Part shown: positions 1 through 7,658 of the stretch, in pieces | Layout: each line of letters begins with the position of its first letter | How positions within the stretch are numbered: the first letter of the stretch is position 1 | Source of the DNA: Acetivibrio sp. MSJd-27 | GTDB lineage: Bacteria > Bacillota > Clostridia > UMGS1840 > HGM11507 | NCBI RefSeq assembly: GCF_018918095.1 | Contig: NZ_JAHLPV010000020.1 | Span: 1-46,498, forward strand | Length of the DNA: 46,498 nt | Reading direction: 5' to 3' | The notes under the pieces: generated by a model | What the model saw: the letters and a program-made list of their open reading frames with translations, nothing else | Database searches by the model: none | Told to the model about the DNA's origin: nothing | Position numbers and translations under genes: made by a program

Positions 1-74
1 GCTGGCCATGTGGAAGTGGCGGGATGGGAACCATGGCACGCTGCATCGGATACTCATGTTTTTATTCCCAATAG
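1..74 (+). CDS. possible 3' end of an upstream gene (partial)
   Basis: The reading frame starting at base 3 is open from the left edge and stops with TAG at 72-74, six bases before a good intrinsic terminator. That position is the only reason to prefer it; the other two forward frames are also open here but run into the terminator stem. The visible tail of about 23 residues is rich in Gly, Cys and Ser and I do not recognise it. The call is weak and needs the sequence to the left. Confidence 0.2.
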   Translation, partial: WPCGSGGMGTMARCIGYSCFYSQ

Positions 75-79
75 ACACA

Positions 80-118
80 AAAACGCGTGGATTCGCTTGA
101 TGGAATCCATGCGTTTTT
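80..118 (+). terminator. intrinsic terminator at left edge
   Basis: A 14-bp stem (81-94 with 103-116, one G-T wobble) and an 8-base loop are followed by TTTTT. It ends whatever gene lies to the left and insulates the restriction-modification pair. Confidence 0.8.
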
Positions 119-120
119 CG

Positions 121-166
121 ACAGGCTGAAGGGGCGGAAAATAAAATTTTCCGCCCCTTCGTCTGT
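121..166. repeat. perfect 14-bp hairpin with outer stem
   Basis: Arms 129-142 and 146-159 are perfectly complementary (AAGGGGCGGAAAAT and its complement) around a 3-base loop. The stem is extended by GACAG/CTGTC at 120-124 and 162-166. No T-run follows on the plus strand, so it is not a textbook terminator. It sits about 120 bp upstream of the methyltransferase gene and could be a second terminator, a processing hairpin or a leader structure. Confidence 0.6.
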
Positions 167-282
167 CAGAAAAGCATGACATACAATCTGCCTTGTGCAA
201 AAAAATGAAAAAAATCTAGGAAAACAAACGGTTTTGTGATAAGATATGAACTGACACAGAAAAAAGAAAGTGGTGCCAGAAC

Positions 283-1119
283 ATGAAAAAAGACAAACTT
301 GTCGCGCCGGTTGTAAAATGGGTGGGAGGAAAACGCCAGCTCCTGAATGATTTGACCCCTCTGATCCCCAAACGGATGACAACTTACTGCGAGCCCTTCG
401 TGGGCGGCGGCGCCCTGTTTTTTTATTTACAGCCCTCCAAGGCGATTGTCAATGACATCAATCAGGAGCTCATCCATCTTTACGAGGTGATCCGGGATGA
501 TGTGGAAGAGCTTATCGCAGAACTGGAGCAGTATCAAAACGAGGCGGACGCATTCTACAGCGTGCGTGACTGGGACCGGAACCCCGTGTTTTATCAAACC
601 CTGTCCAAGGTGAAAAAAGCCTCACGGGTGATCTATCTGAACAAAACCTGTTACAACGGACTGTTCCGCGTCAACAGCGCCGGAGAGTTTAACACACCCT
701 TTGGAAACTATAAAAATCCTAACATTGTAAACGCTGACGTCCTGCGGGCGGTCAGTAAATATTTTAACAAGGCGGAGGTCTCCTTTTACAACCGGGACTA
801 TGCAAGCGTTTTGGAACAGCTGCCCAAAGGCGCTTTCGCCTATCTGGATCCTCCCTATGATCCGGTGTCCGAGACAGCAAGCTTCACCGGTTACAGCAAA
901 GGTGGCTTTGGCAGGCATGAACAGATTCGTCTGAGGGAATGCTGCGACGATCTAAACCGAAGGGGTGTTAAATTTATGCTGTCCAATTCTGCCACAGATT
1001 TTATCAAGGAGCAGTATGCCGCCTACCACATCAAGATTGTGAAAGCAAAACGGGCGGTGAACTCGGTGGCGAGCAAGCGCGGCCAGATTGACGAAGTGGT
1101 GATACGGAACTATGAGTAG
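283..1119 (+). CDS. Dam-family N6-adenine DNA methyltransferase
   Basis: A class alpha (D12/Dam/DpnM-type) N6-adenine methyltransferase of 278 residues, a normal length for the family. Visible motifs are KWVGGKRQLL (residues 12-21), the AdoMet-binding CEPFVGGG (36-43), the family signature NKTCYNGLFRVNSAGEF (about 120-136) and the catalytic DPPY (189-192). Relatives with this signature often methylate GATC, so GATC is the likely target, but specificity cannot be read from sequence. The stop overlaps the start of the downstream nuclease gene by 8 bases, so the two are translated together and form a type II restriction-modification pair. The Shine-Dalgarno site is weak (GAAAG). The methyltransferase comes first, as expected if the host must be protected before the nuclease accumulates. 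Confidence 0.93.
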   Translation: MKKDKLVAPVVKWVGGKRQLLNDLTPLIPKRMTTYCEPFVGGGALFFYLQPSKAIVNDINQELIHLYEVIRDDVEELIAELEQYQNEADAFYSVRDWDRNPVFYQTLSKVKKASRVIYLNKTCYNGLFRVNSAGEFNTPFGNYKNPNIVNADVLRAVSKYFNKAEVSFYNRDYASVLEQLPKGAFAYLDPPYDPVSETASFTGYSKGGFGRHEQIRLRECCDDLNRRGVKFMLSNSATDFIKEQYAAYHIKIVKAKRAVNSVASKRGQIDEVVIRNYE

Positions 1120-2407
1120 CGGACAAAAGGGAAAAAATGATGTGGCGTGGGAAGCGCTGTTTGAAAAATATGATATTCTAAGCCGAATTGACGAGACCGG
1201 AGCTTTTGCGATTTCAGCTGACCAGATAAGGGAATTTCGGGAGCCGCGCCTGATGGCTAAATTTGACCACAAAATCAATCTGCCGCGGATTTTCACAGCC
1301 AACGGGCTGTCCATACTTCCCGTGTCCCGGGGAGACTATGTGATCTCCCATTTCCAGGCCTACCATCCCTTTGAACCGTCCGAAAAAAAGGTGGAGAAGG
1401 CTTCCCTGCCGCCTCATCTGCAAAGCCTGAACCCCAACCGCATTCCCAGTGAAGCCATCGCCCTGAACTGCGCGCTGGCCTCCGGCATCCTTGCGGATTT
1501 TCTGGAGGAGAAATCCCTTTATTCCACTGTTTCCGGACGAATGGGATCCGAAACCTTCTCTTTCGATATCTTTCACACCAGAAAACAGGAAAACATCAAT
1601 CTTACGGTGAAAAACGCACAGATTGAGATTGACGCTGCCGTGGAAGGCTTGGAAAGCCTTGCGCTGATCGAGGCAAAGAGGGATATTTCAGAGGACTTTC
1701 TGGTCCGCCAGCTATACTATCCCTACCGTGCCTGGAGAGAGCGCATTTCAAAACGGATCCGGCCTGTTTTCCTGGTTTATTCCAACGGAATTTTCAGCCT
1801 GTATGAGTACCAATTTTATCATCCGCTGGAGTATCATTCCCTCCGGCTGATCCGCCAAAAAAATTATACCATCGAGGACACGCTTATCCGGCGTGAGGAT
1901 CTTGTCTCCCTTGTCATGCATACGGTTCCGGAACCGGAACCCGAGATTGCCTTTCCCCAGGCGGACAGCCTGGAGCGGGTAATCAATCTTTGCGAATTGC
2001 TGTCCGATCGTCCTATGAGCCGTGAGGAGGTAACACAGGAATATGCCTTCGACATCCGCCAGACCAACTACTATACCGACGCGGGCCGCTATCTGGGCTT
2101 CATCGAAAAAGACTACGGACAGGGACACAAGCCCTACTACCAGCTGACTGCTGCCGGCGCAGGTCTGATGAAGCTTCCCTACTGCCAGCGGCAGCTTGGA
2201 ATCGTGCAGGCACTTCTCCGCCACAAGGTATTCCGCGACGGGATGCGAATCTGGCTGCAGTGCGGCGAACTGCCCGGCCGCAAAAGGGTGATCGAGCTGA
2301 TGAAACGTGCGGATCTTTACCATGTAGAAAGCGAGAGCACCTTTTACAGACGTGCTTCCACAGTCACCAGTTGGCTTCAGTGGACAGCGGGATTGTTGGA
2401 AAACTGA
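1112..2407 (+). CDS. probable type II restriction endonuclease, PD-(D/E)XK
   Basis: A 431-residue protein whose start overlaps the last 8 bases of the methyltransferase gene, with no strong ribosome site of its own, so it is probably read by re-initiation. A PD-(D/E)XK nuclease core is visible as IEIDAAVEG (Asp174), LALIEAK (Glu187, Lys189) and then QLYYPYR (200-206), which resembles the helix after the core in many restriction enzymes. The C-terminal third (about 290-431) looks alpha-helical and winged-helix-like and may bind DNA. The assignment rests on the motif and on coupling to a Dam-type methyltransferase; the target site is not visible. Alternatives are a nicking or methyl-dependent nuclease. 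I cannot name a close characterised relative. Confidence 0.75.
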   Translation: MSSGQKGKNDVAWEALFEKYDILSRIDETGAFAISADQIREFREPRLMAKFDHKINLPRIFTANGLSILPVSRGDYVISHFQAYHPFEPSEKKVEKASLPPHLQSLNPNRIPSEAIALNCALASGILADFLEEKSLYSTVSGRMGSETFSFDIFHTRKQENINLTVKNAQIEIDAAVEGLESLALIEAKRDISEDFLVRQLYYPYRAWRERISKRIRPVFLVYSNGIFSLYEYQFYHPLEYHSLRLIRQKNYTIEDTLIRREDLVSLVMHTVPEPEPEIAFPQADSLERVINLCELLSDRPMSREEVTQEYAFDIRQTNYYTDAGRYLGFIEKDYGQGHKPYYQLTAAGAGLMKLPYCQRQLGIVQALLRHKVFRDGMRIWLQCGELPGRKRVIELMKRADLYHVESESTFYRRASTVTSWLQWTAGLLEN

Positions 2408-2468
2408 AAAGATCGAAATGCATCTTTTCCTCCGCTCTTTGAAGGGAAAAACGCAAAAAATCCAAAAA

Positions 2469-2517
2469 GGCGTGCTGCATTACTTTTGTTTTGCAGTACG
2501 CCCTTTTTTCTTTTTTT
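2469..2517 (+). terminator. bidirectional intrinsic terminator
   Basis: An 11-bp stem (2469-2479 with 2492-2502, one wobble) is followed by a 14-base T-rich tract at 2504-2517. A-rich sequence on the other side gives a T-run on the minus strand too. It therefore serves both the restriction gene and the convergent SLOG-like gene. Confidence 0.9.
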
Positions 2518-2529
2518 GTATAAAAACAG

Positions 2530-3081
2530 TCATTCCTGTTTGGAATAGGCTTTCACCTGCAGTGTTTTCTCATTAATCTTAATGATATTCTTATTCTGCC
2601 GTTTGGCATATTCCAGTATATCTCTGAGTTCTCCTTCTATCTCCTCTTCTTCCCCCGGCAGAACCATGAGAATATGGTCGGAACGATCCACCATCCGCTT
2701 TTCACAGGGCGGTAGGCTTTTCAGTCCCACAGGCGGATCGAAAAAAGGAAATAACTCTTTTTCTATGTTCTTTCGGTCCTGTCCGTACCGGATTCCCTGT
2801 ATCTCTGATTCTCCCACAAGATAAAGACTGATGTCCTGATATTTCTCAAGCGTTTTGTTCATCAGGCGAATGATATCATGGCTGGAATCCGGCGGAAGAT
2901 TGACAGCGATGTGATACATTCCAAATTTTTTTATTAAATTGTGCAAAAGCCGTTCCAGCTTCTGCATCAATCTGCGGTTTGCAAACTGTCCGGAATCCAT
3001 TTTACGCAGTTCTTCCGGCAGTATCATGCAACAGGTATTCTCTATAAGCTGCAGCTTTGCGCCGCATTCCTTTTCCTTCAT
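2530..3081 (-). CDS. SLOG/DUF1273-like (YpsA-type) protein
   Basis: A 183-residue cytosolic protein. The C-terminal half contains MVDRSDHILMVLPG followed by an acidic stretch and DILEYAKRQNKNIIKIN. This is the pattern of YpsA/DUF1273 and other SLOG-superfamily nucleotide-binding proteins (a 'D.SD.li....GG.. t..yAkk..k.vi' strand-helix-strand), although the usual GG is replaced here by glutamates. An internal DIIRLMNKTLEKYQDI helix precedes it. I chose the ATG at 3081, six bases after GAGGTG, over a GTG three codons upstream. A strong promoter lies at 3127-3155. SLOG proteins sense or produce nucleotide-derived ligands; no specific role can be given. It is divergent from the next XRE gene. Confidence 0.55.
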   Translation of the reverse strand: MKEKECGAKLQLIENTCCMILPEELRKMDSGQFANRRLMQKLERLLHNLIKKFGMYHIAVNLPPDSSHDIIRLMNKTLEKYQDISLYLVGESEIQGIRYGQDRKNIEKELFPFFDPPVGLKSLPPCEKRMVDRSDHILMVLPGEEEEIEGELRDILEYAKRQNKNIIKINEKTLQVKAYSKQE

Positions 3082-3126
3082 CCAATTCACCTCATCCTTA
3101 ATTTCACATATTATAATATCATTTCC

Positions 3127-3155
3127 ATTATAAACGAAAAAAACCAGTTAGTCAA
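3127..3155 (-). promoter_or_regulatory. promoter of the SLOG-like gene
   Basis: On the minus strand TTGACT (3150-3155), a 17-bp spacer and TATAAT (3127-3132) form a near-consensus sigma-A promoter about 45 bp upstream of the start codon. Confidence 0.75.
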
Positions 3156-3239
3156 TTATAAATATATATTTTGTATATAATATACATTATAAACTTACTT
3201 AAAACTTTTAAACTATTGTTAGAAAGGAAGTGATCCGAT

Positions 3240-3536
3240 ATGGTTTATGACTTTGGCAGGCAATTAAAGGAACTGCGCGAAAAAAACAATCTCACCCAGG
3301 AACAGGTAGCAAAAAAACTGCAGACGACAAAATCCAGCATCAGCAGTTATGAAAACAATATCAATACGCCTCCTGTCAGCGTAATCACAAAGCTTGCTTA
3401 TCTGTACGGCGTCACAACCGATTATCTTCTGGGCGTAGACACAAAACGCCGGCTTTTGATCGATGGCCTCACAGAGGAGCAGGAACATATTCTTGCCACT
3501 CTCGTTGAAAACTTCCGAAAAGCAAATCAAGTTTAA
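3240..3536 (+). CDS. XRE-family transcriptional regulator
   Basis: A 98-residue regulator. Residues 5-62 form a Cro/C1-type helix-turn-helix: LKELREKNNLTQEQVAKKLQ, then TTKSSISSYENN, ending in LAYLYGVTTDYLLG, the usual close of an HTH_3 domain. The 30-residue tail (LTEEQEHILATLVENFRK) is typical of small solitary XRE repressors. A strong AAGGAAGTGA site precedes the ATG. The AT-rich 150-bp divergent region upstream is shared with the SLOG-like gene and contains two CATTATAAAC copies, possible operator half-sites. Target genes are unknown. Confidence 0.9.
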   Translation: MVYDFGRQLKELREKNNLTQEQVAKKLQTTKSSISSYENNINTPPVSVITKLAYLYGVTTDYLLGVDTKRRLLIDGLTEEQEHILATLVENFRKANQV

Positions 3537-3568
3537 ATAGCGGTACCGCAGCGGAACCGCTATTTTTT
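3535..3568 (+). terminator. intrinsic terminator after XRE gene
   Basis: A perfect 10-bp stem (AAATAGCGGT at 3535-3544 with ACCGCTATTT at 3556-3565) runs into six Ts. The stem begins inside the stop codon of the XRE gene. Confidence 0.9.
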
Positions 3569-3588
3569 CCGCCCTTTTGTCCGGTTCT

Positions 3589-3738
3589 CTAATGCTCCAA
3601 ACAGTACTGTAAATAATCGCATTCGTCACAGCAGCATTCGATCCGATTTCCTTTTTCATCCGTATGTTCTCCGTCTCCAAGACAGTCCTTCCCGCCGTTT
3701 CCCGGCGTTAACACAATTCCTGTCACATCAATTATCAT
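3589..3738 (-). CDS. 49-residue Cys-rich small protein
   Basis: A short gene supported by a good Shine-Dalgarno site (AGGTGA, about 7 bases before the ATG at 3738). The protein begins MIIDVTGIVLTPGN, carries GKDCLGDGEH in the middle and ends with a Cys cluster, IECCCDECDYLQYCLEH. Six cysteines in a CCC-x2-C-x5-C spacing plus one upstream suggest a metal-binding (zinc or Fe-S) fold. I have an impression of similar mini-proteins in clostridial genomes, often near phage-like genes, but cannot confirm it. It is divergent from the next XRE gene. Its leader contains the TTCA-AAA-TGAA dyad also found before the XRE genes near 14.6-15.0 kb. Function unknown. Confidence 0.7.
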   Translation of the reverse strand: MIIDVTGIVLTPGNGGKDCLGDGEHTDEKGNRIECCCDECDYLQYCLEH

Positions 3739-3753
3739 ATATTTCACCTGAAT

Positions 3754-3764
3754 TTCAAAATGAA
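3754..3764. promoter_or_regulatory. candidate XRE operator TTCA-N3-TGAA
   Basis: The dyad TTCAAAATGAA lies in the divergent leader 16 bp upstream of the small Cys-rich gene. Read on the minus strand it is TTCATTTTGAA, identical to the core of the palindromes at 14593-14607 and 14912-14934. Confidence 0.45.
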
Positions 3765-3849
3765 CTCATACTAGTCCCATTATAACACACATTAACTATA
3801 TAATCAATCAAAAATGTGCTTATTTCAGTCCATAATGGGAGGAATTCGT

Positions 3850-4086
3850 ATGGAAGAACAAAAGATTAAGCAGGATACCATTCATATAGGTCAAAACATT
3901 AAAAGCATCAGGAAACTGAAAAAAATCAAGCAGGTGGAAATTGTTCGGCAAATACAATTGATGGGTGTTGATATCACAAGAGAGTCACTTGTAAAAATTG
4001 AAAGAGGTATCCAACATATTTATGCCAGCCAGCTAAAAGCACTTAAAATTGTTTTGGATACCTCTTATGAAGAACTTTTAAAATAG
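3850..4086 (+). CDS. small XRE-type helix-turn-helix protein
   Basis: A 78-residue protein. I chose the ATG at 3850 because it follows a GGAGG site; an ATG 12 codons upstream has no such site. GQNIKSIRKLKKIKQVEIVRQIQ, then VDITRESLVKIERGIQHIYASQLKALKIVL, form a Cro/C1-like helix-turn-helix with a slightly long turn. It ends in TSYEELLK, where many such proteins end. This is a recognisable family of stand-alone clostridial DNA-binding proteins that mostly occur in mobile or accessory regions. It is divergent from the 49-residue Cys-rich gene, so it may control it; that is inference. Confidence 0.8.
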   Translation: MEEQKIKQDTIHIGQNIKSIRKLKKIKQVEIVRQIQLMGVDITRESLVKIERGIQHIYASQLKALKIVLDTSYEELLK

Positions 4087-4226
4087 TGATATTAATATGG
4101 CAGAAAAAAAGTTATGCAATTGGCTTTATAAACAAATGGAATGAGCTATCAGAATTTTTTAAAACGATTCATAATGAGACAAAATCTATCAAATACGATA
4201 TTTGGGAGGTTAAGAGGACTTTATGA
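4086..4226 (+). CDS. doubtful 46-residue ORF or gene relic
   Basis: A GTG overlapping the stop of the preceding XRE gene opens a frame ending at 4226. Its product has protein-like composition (FINKWNELSEFFKTIHNE, then SIKYDIWEVKRTL) but no clear ribosome site. A second short frame begins at the ATG at 4097. The stretch may be the frameshifted remainder of a small phage or mobile-region gene. From 4227 to about 4440 I see nothing convincing. Confidence 0.25.
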   Translation: MILIWQKKSYAIGFINKWNELSEFFKTIHNETKSIKYDIWEVKRTL

Positions 4227-4453
4227 ATTCTATTTCAGAATGCACCCACGCTTCATGAAATGAATCGTCTTGCCACGTAGGGAAGGGGCTTGCTCCTTCC
4301 GAATCAACTGGAAGTCTTCCGTTCCATCTTGCAGGAGCCGGTGCCTGTATCTTTTCCCTTCCCGCCATTGACTTTTCCCTGTTTTTCCATTATACTTTTG
4401 GATAGAAAGCATTCGAGTTCTCTAATGCTCAAAATAAATACTGAGGAGAAGGT

Positions 4454-6142
4454 ATGAAAAAGAAGATTTTATGGACTCTGGTGATTCTCTGCCTTTGCGG
4501 TGCAGTTGCAGTGAGCGCTGTATATGTTCTGAACCGGGATTTTGCGAATCAGATTATCACGAAAATAACCAATAAAGTAAACCAGGCAAAACCGATTGAG
4601 GAAGAGATTATCGAGACGGCGGACGGGAAAAAGGTGCTGATGGATCATCCGAAGGGATACAGCTTGGAGTTTCCCGCTTCCATGCAGTATGACATCACAA
4701 ACAGTCCCAGCTTTATCAAGTTTTATGATGAGGATACCACCGCCATTGTCACCCGGGAATGGGCGCCCTATGAGGATGTGTCCTGGTATATCGAAGAATA
4801 TCTGAACAACTATATTTTAAATGACCGGTATATTGAGAAAAACAATATCAACATCCATGAAAACAAAGAGTTCACCATGGAAAGCGGTGCAAAGGCAAGG
4901 CTGATCTCCCTGACGAGGGAACCCGAAGAACAGCTTGTACCCCGCCAGAACTCCTACACCTATTTTTATGTTTTATCCCAAACAGGGAAACAGGCCTTTT
5001 TCCGGGTGATGTTTAAATCCAAGGATTACGAAGCCAGTAAGGACAAAATTGAGACAATCATCCAGTCCTTCCGGGAGATTACCCTGAAGGGGGAAAACAA
5101 ATATAAGACCGCTTACAAGCACCATATGCCAGACTGGAACAAAGAGACAAAAGCCCTTTACACCAGCCTGCTGGAACAGGACGAGATTAAATGGGGGCTG
5201 TTTGTGGACGGATCCTATAAGGATGAAAAGCGGTATGGATGGTTTTCGGATATCGAAAAGAAGGTGGATCATGAATTTGATTTTGCCCTGCACTATGTGA
5301 ACCTGTCACCGAATTTCCCCGCCGAAGAACTGCAAAGAATGTACGATCACGGAAAAATCACGGAATTGACCCTGCAGATATCCTATCACGCCAACGGCGA
5401 TCTGTTTGGGCTGAACCCCAACTTTGCCGTTTATGACGGTCTGGAGGATGAGACCATCCGCAGCTTTGCCCGTGGTGCGAAAGCCTTCGGTCATCCCTTC
5501 CTGTTCCGTCTGAACAATGAAATGAACAGTGACTGGGTGAACTATTCCGGCGTGGCGGCTTTGTCAGATCCGGAAATCTTTGTGGAAAACTGGCGCAGAA
5601 TTTATGATATCTTCCAGGAGGAAGGTGTGGACAACGCCATCTGGATTTTCAATCCCAATGCAGAGGACTGCCCTCCCTGCCACTGGAACTCGTTTACCGC
5701 CTATTTTCCCGGGGAGGCTTATGTCCATATGATAGGAATGACCGGTTACAACACGGGAACCTACTATGCGGATATATTCCATGAAAAATGGCGTACCTTT
5801 GACGAAATTTATAAGGAACCCTATGAAAAATACATGCAGTTTTACAGCGACTTCCCCTTTATCATCACCGAGTTTGCTTCCAGCTCTGTAGGCGGCGACA
5901 AAGCGGCATGGATTACCGATATGTTCCAGAGCATTGTAAACTATCCCAACGTGAAAATGGCTCTGTGGTGGAGCAGTGCCGACTATGATATGCGGGACGC
6001 AACCTATAAGCAAGTGGCAAGACCCTATTTTCTGGATGAAACGCCGGAGACAACGCAGGCCTTCAAGGACGGTCTGGTCTGGCTGGAGGATTATTATAAA
6101 AAGCAGAATAAGTTCCGTTTGAAAAATTTATTTGGCAATTGA
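4454..6142 (+). CDS. membrane-anchored GH26-like glycosidase
   Basis: A 562-residue exported enzyme. Residues 5-26 are a hydrophobic signal or anchor segment (Lys-rich start, no clear cleavage site). Residues about 60-210 form a beta-rich PsbP/lipoprotein-like domain. Residues 230-545 resemble the (beta/alpha)8 barrel of glycoside hydrolase family 26: FLFRLNNEMNSDW carries the expected acid/base Glu (356) and PFIITEFASSS the nucleophile Glu (473), with IWIFNPN between them, as in GH26 mannanases and related beta-glycanases. The usual His before the acid/base Glu is Asn here (NNEMN), so the substrate may differ from mannan. The site GAGGAGAAGG precedes the ATG, and a strong terminator follows. 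The gene stands alone between small regulators and a MITE-like element. Confidence 0.75.
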   Translation: MKKKILWTLVILCLCGAVAVSAVYVLNRDFANQIITKITNKVNQAKPIEEEIIETADGKKVLMDHPKGYSLEFPASMQYDITNSPSFIKFYDEDTTAIVTREWAPYEDVSWYIEEYLNNYILNDRYIEKNNINIHENKEFTMESGAKARLISLTREPEEQLVPRQNSYTYFYVLSQTGKQAFFRVMFKSKDYEASKDKIETIIQSFREITLKGENKYKTAYKHHMPDWNKETKALYTSLLEQDEIKWGLFVDGSYKDEKRYGWFSDIEKKVDHEFDFALHYVNLSPNFPAEELQRMYDHGKITELTLQISYHANGDLFGLNPNFAVYDGLEDETIRSFARGAKAFGHPFLFRLNNEMNSDWVNYSGVAALSDPEIFVENWRRIYDIFQEEGVDNAIWIFNPNAEDCPPCHWNSFTAYFPGEAYVHMIGMTGYNTGTYYADIFHEKWRTFDEIYKEPYEKYMQFYSDFPFIITEFASSSVGGDKAAWITDMFQSIVNYPNVKMALWWSSADYDMRDATYKQVARPYFLDETPETTQAFKDGLVWLEDYYKKQNKFRLKNLFGN

Positions 6143-6153
6143 AGAAAAAGAAA

Positions 6154-6210
6154 GGCAATGGATTCCTGAACCGCACAAATTGGTGCAGTTCACTTCCATT
6201 GCCTTTTTTC
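6154..6210 (+). terminator. long intrinsic terminator after glycosidase gene
   Basis: Outer stem GGCAATGGA (6154-6162) pairs with TCCATTGCC (6195-6203), followed by six Ts. An inner stem of GAACCGCAC and GTGCAGTTC has one mismatch. Confidence 0.9.
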
Positions 6211-6232
6211 TGTTCTCATAAAAACGGCAGGC

Positions 6233-6518
6233 TTAAGCATTAGGGAGTCGAACCCTATATGCCCTGCACTTGTTAAACTTTCGCCTTTTCGGATTGTCGG
6301 TCTTGCAAGGCGTCAGCCTTGCTGCACCCTTACGCACCAAAAAAACGAATTGCTCGAAAGATTCCTGCATGCAGGGTCGCAGAGTTTCCACAGAGCAAAT
6401 TTTTTGTAAGACAAGGAAAAAGCGCAGATAATCCTGACGGATTGACGAGCATTTTGACACAGGATTGCGGAAAATTTGCCTGTGGAAACCATATTGTGTT
6501 CGACTCCCTACTGCTTAA
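6233..6518. mobile_element. 285-bp MITE-like element, no ORF
   Basis: Terminal inverted repeats of 21 bp match at 20 positions: 6233-6253 (TTAAGCATTAGGGAGTCGAA, then C) against the complement of 6498-6518. The similarity continues about 8 bp inward with two mismatches. Both ends start with TTAA, which may be a target duplication or part of the repeat. Inside is a second inverted repeat: GTTTCCACAG-A-GCAAATTTT near 6389-6409 against the complement of about 6470-6489. No convincing gene lies inside. Size, nested inverted repeats and lack of coding suggest a non-autonomous transposon or a large bacterial interspersed repeat. The rest of this gap (6211-6232 and 6519-6550) holds nothing I recognise. 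Confidence 0.65.
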
Positions 6519-6550
6519 CTCTCCCGCTCTGAAAGTCTCAAAGGATAGGG

Positions 6551-7579
6551 CTACCTGTCCATCTCACTCTGAACGCCTTCCGCGGTGTGCGCCTTGATGA
6601 TTCCCTCAATTTCGCCGATACTACTTGCACACATATCCCCGTTCACTGTGTTTTTCACCGCCGCCATGGCATTTCCGATCTGTACCGCCCGGCGGACATC
6701 CGAATGCTGGATGAGCCCGTACAGCATTCCTGCAACATAAGCGTCACCGCTTCCAATCCGATCCACAACCTCAATATTCTCATAGGGCTTTTCCTCATAG
6801 AACTGCCCGTCATAATACACTTTTGAAGAAAAATTATGTCTGGTGGGGCTTTTGACAACACGCTGTGTCGTGGCCACCAGCTTACAGCCGAATTCATCAC
6901 AATAGCTTTTCATGATCTCTTCCAGTGTTCCGGTTTTCTGGAACATCCTTCTGGAGGTTTCCTCCGAAACGAACAGGATATCCACATAAGGAAGCACCGA
7001 TTCGATGGTTTTTCTAGCTTCCTCCTCGCTCCAGAGGGAAGCCCTGTAGTTTACGTCAAAGGAAATGGCAACCCCCTTCGCATGAAAATTTTTGATCAGA
7101 GAAACGGCTGTTTCCCGAAGTTTTTTGTTCAGCGCCAAAGAGATGCTGCTGATGTGAAAAACACCCGTCTTGTCATAGATATCCGGCTCGATTTCCTTCA
7201 GCGAAAGGGTGGTCATGGAAGAGGCTGCACGGTCGTATATCACCGAAGATTTCCGCGGGTAAGCGCCGCTTTCATAATAATAAATCCCAAGCCGTTTTTC
7301 CTCCGACGTGTCATAGACCACATAGTCGTCGCTGACATTTCCATAGCGGATTTTGTTGCGGATAAAGTGCCCGATCTTGCTTTCCGGCAGTTTTGTGATA
7401 ATGGCCGAGCGCACGCCAAGCACAGCCGCCCCGGATACCACGTTTAGCTCGGAACCGCCCGCGTTTTTCTCAAACACTTCGCTTTGCGATATCTTCTCTT
7501 TATTCTGCGGAGACAGACGCAGCATAACCTCGCCGAATCCCACCAGATCAAATTCTTTGCCTTTCTTGATAAAGTCCAT
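6551..7579 (-). CDS. kdgK: PfkB-family sugar kinase, KDG kinase-like
   Basis: A 342-residue ribokinase/PfkB-type kinase. FDLVGFGEVMLRLSP near residue 10 and NAGGSELNVVSGAAVLG (39-55) form the N-terminal PfkB signature. DRIGSGDAYVAG (273-284) is the C-terminal signature with catalytic Asp279. The DRIGSGDA form and the GGSELNV substrate loop are typical of 2-keto-3-deoxygluconate kinases, which phosphorylate the keto-deoxy sugar from uronate-polysaccharide breakdown. Other PfkB substrates remain possible. I chose the ATG at 7579 because AGGAG precedes it by 8 bases; an upstream start has no such site. A role in processing products of the lyase at 26-30 kb is inferred, as the two are 20 kb apart. 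Confidence 0.8.
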   Translation of the reverse strand: MDFIKKGKEFDLVGFGEVMLRLSPQNKEKISQSEVFEKNAGGSELNVVSGAAVLGVRSAIITKLPESKIGHFIRNKIRYGNVSDDYVVYDTSEEKRLGIYYYESGAYPRKSSVIYDRAASSMTTLSLKEIEPDIYDKTGVFHISSISLALNKKLRETAVSLIKNFHAKGVAISFDVNYRASLWSEEEARKTIESVLPYVDILFVSEETSRRMFQKTGTLEEIMKSYCDEFGCKLVATTQRVVKSPTRHNFSSKVYYDGQFYEEKPYENIEVVDRIGSGDAYVAGMLYGLIQHSDVRRAVQIGNAMAAVKNTVNGDMCASSIGEIEGIIKAHTAEGVQSEMDR

Positions 7580-7658
7580 TCTCTTACTCCTCACTTCTAA
7601 AACGATGTTTCTCGGCAATCCCCATTTGCCTGTTTCAGTATAAGGCTTTCCCGCCGGA

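Noticed and set aside
229-245. GTTTTGTGATAAGAT shared with the riboswitch promoter at 45044-45060
   Set aside because: A 15-base match fits chance plus similar -10 boxes; no further conservation is seen around it.
3584-4430. Shared 14-mer GTTCTCTAATGCTC at 3584 and 4417
   Set aside because: A match of this length is expected by chance in 46 kb and the flanks do not align well.
6241-6260. TTCGACT loop with a GGG/CCC stem resembling a tRNA T-arm
   Set aside because: No matching D-arm, anticodon arm or acceptor stem is present on either side. The sequence is part of the terminal inverted repeat of the MITE-like element.
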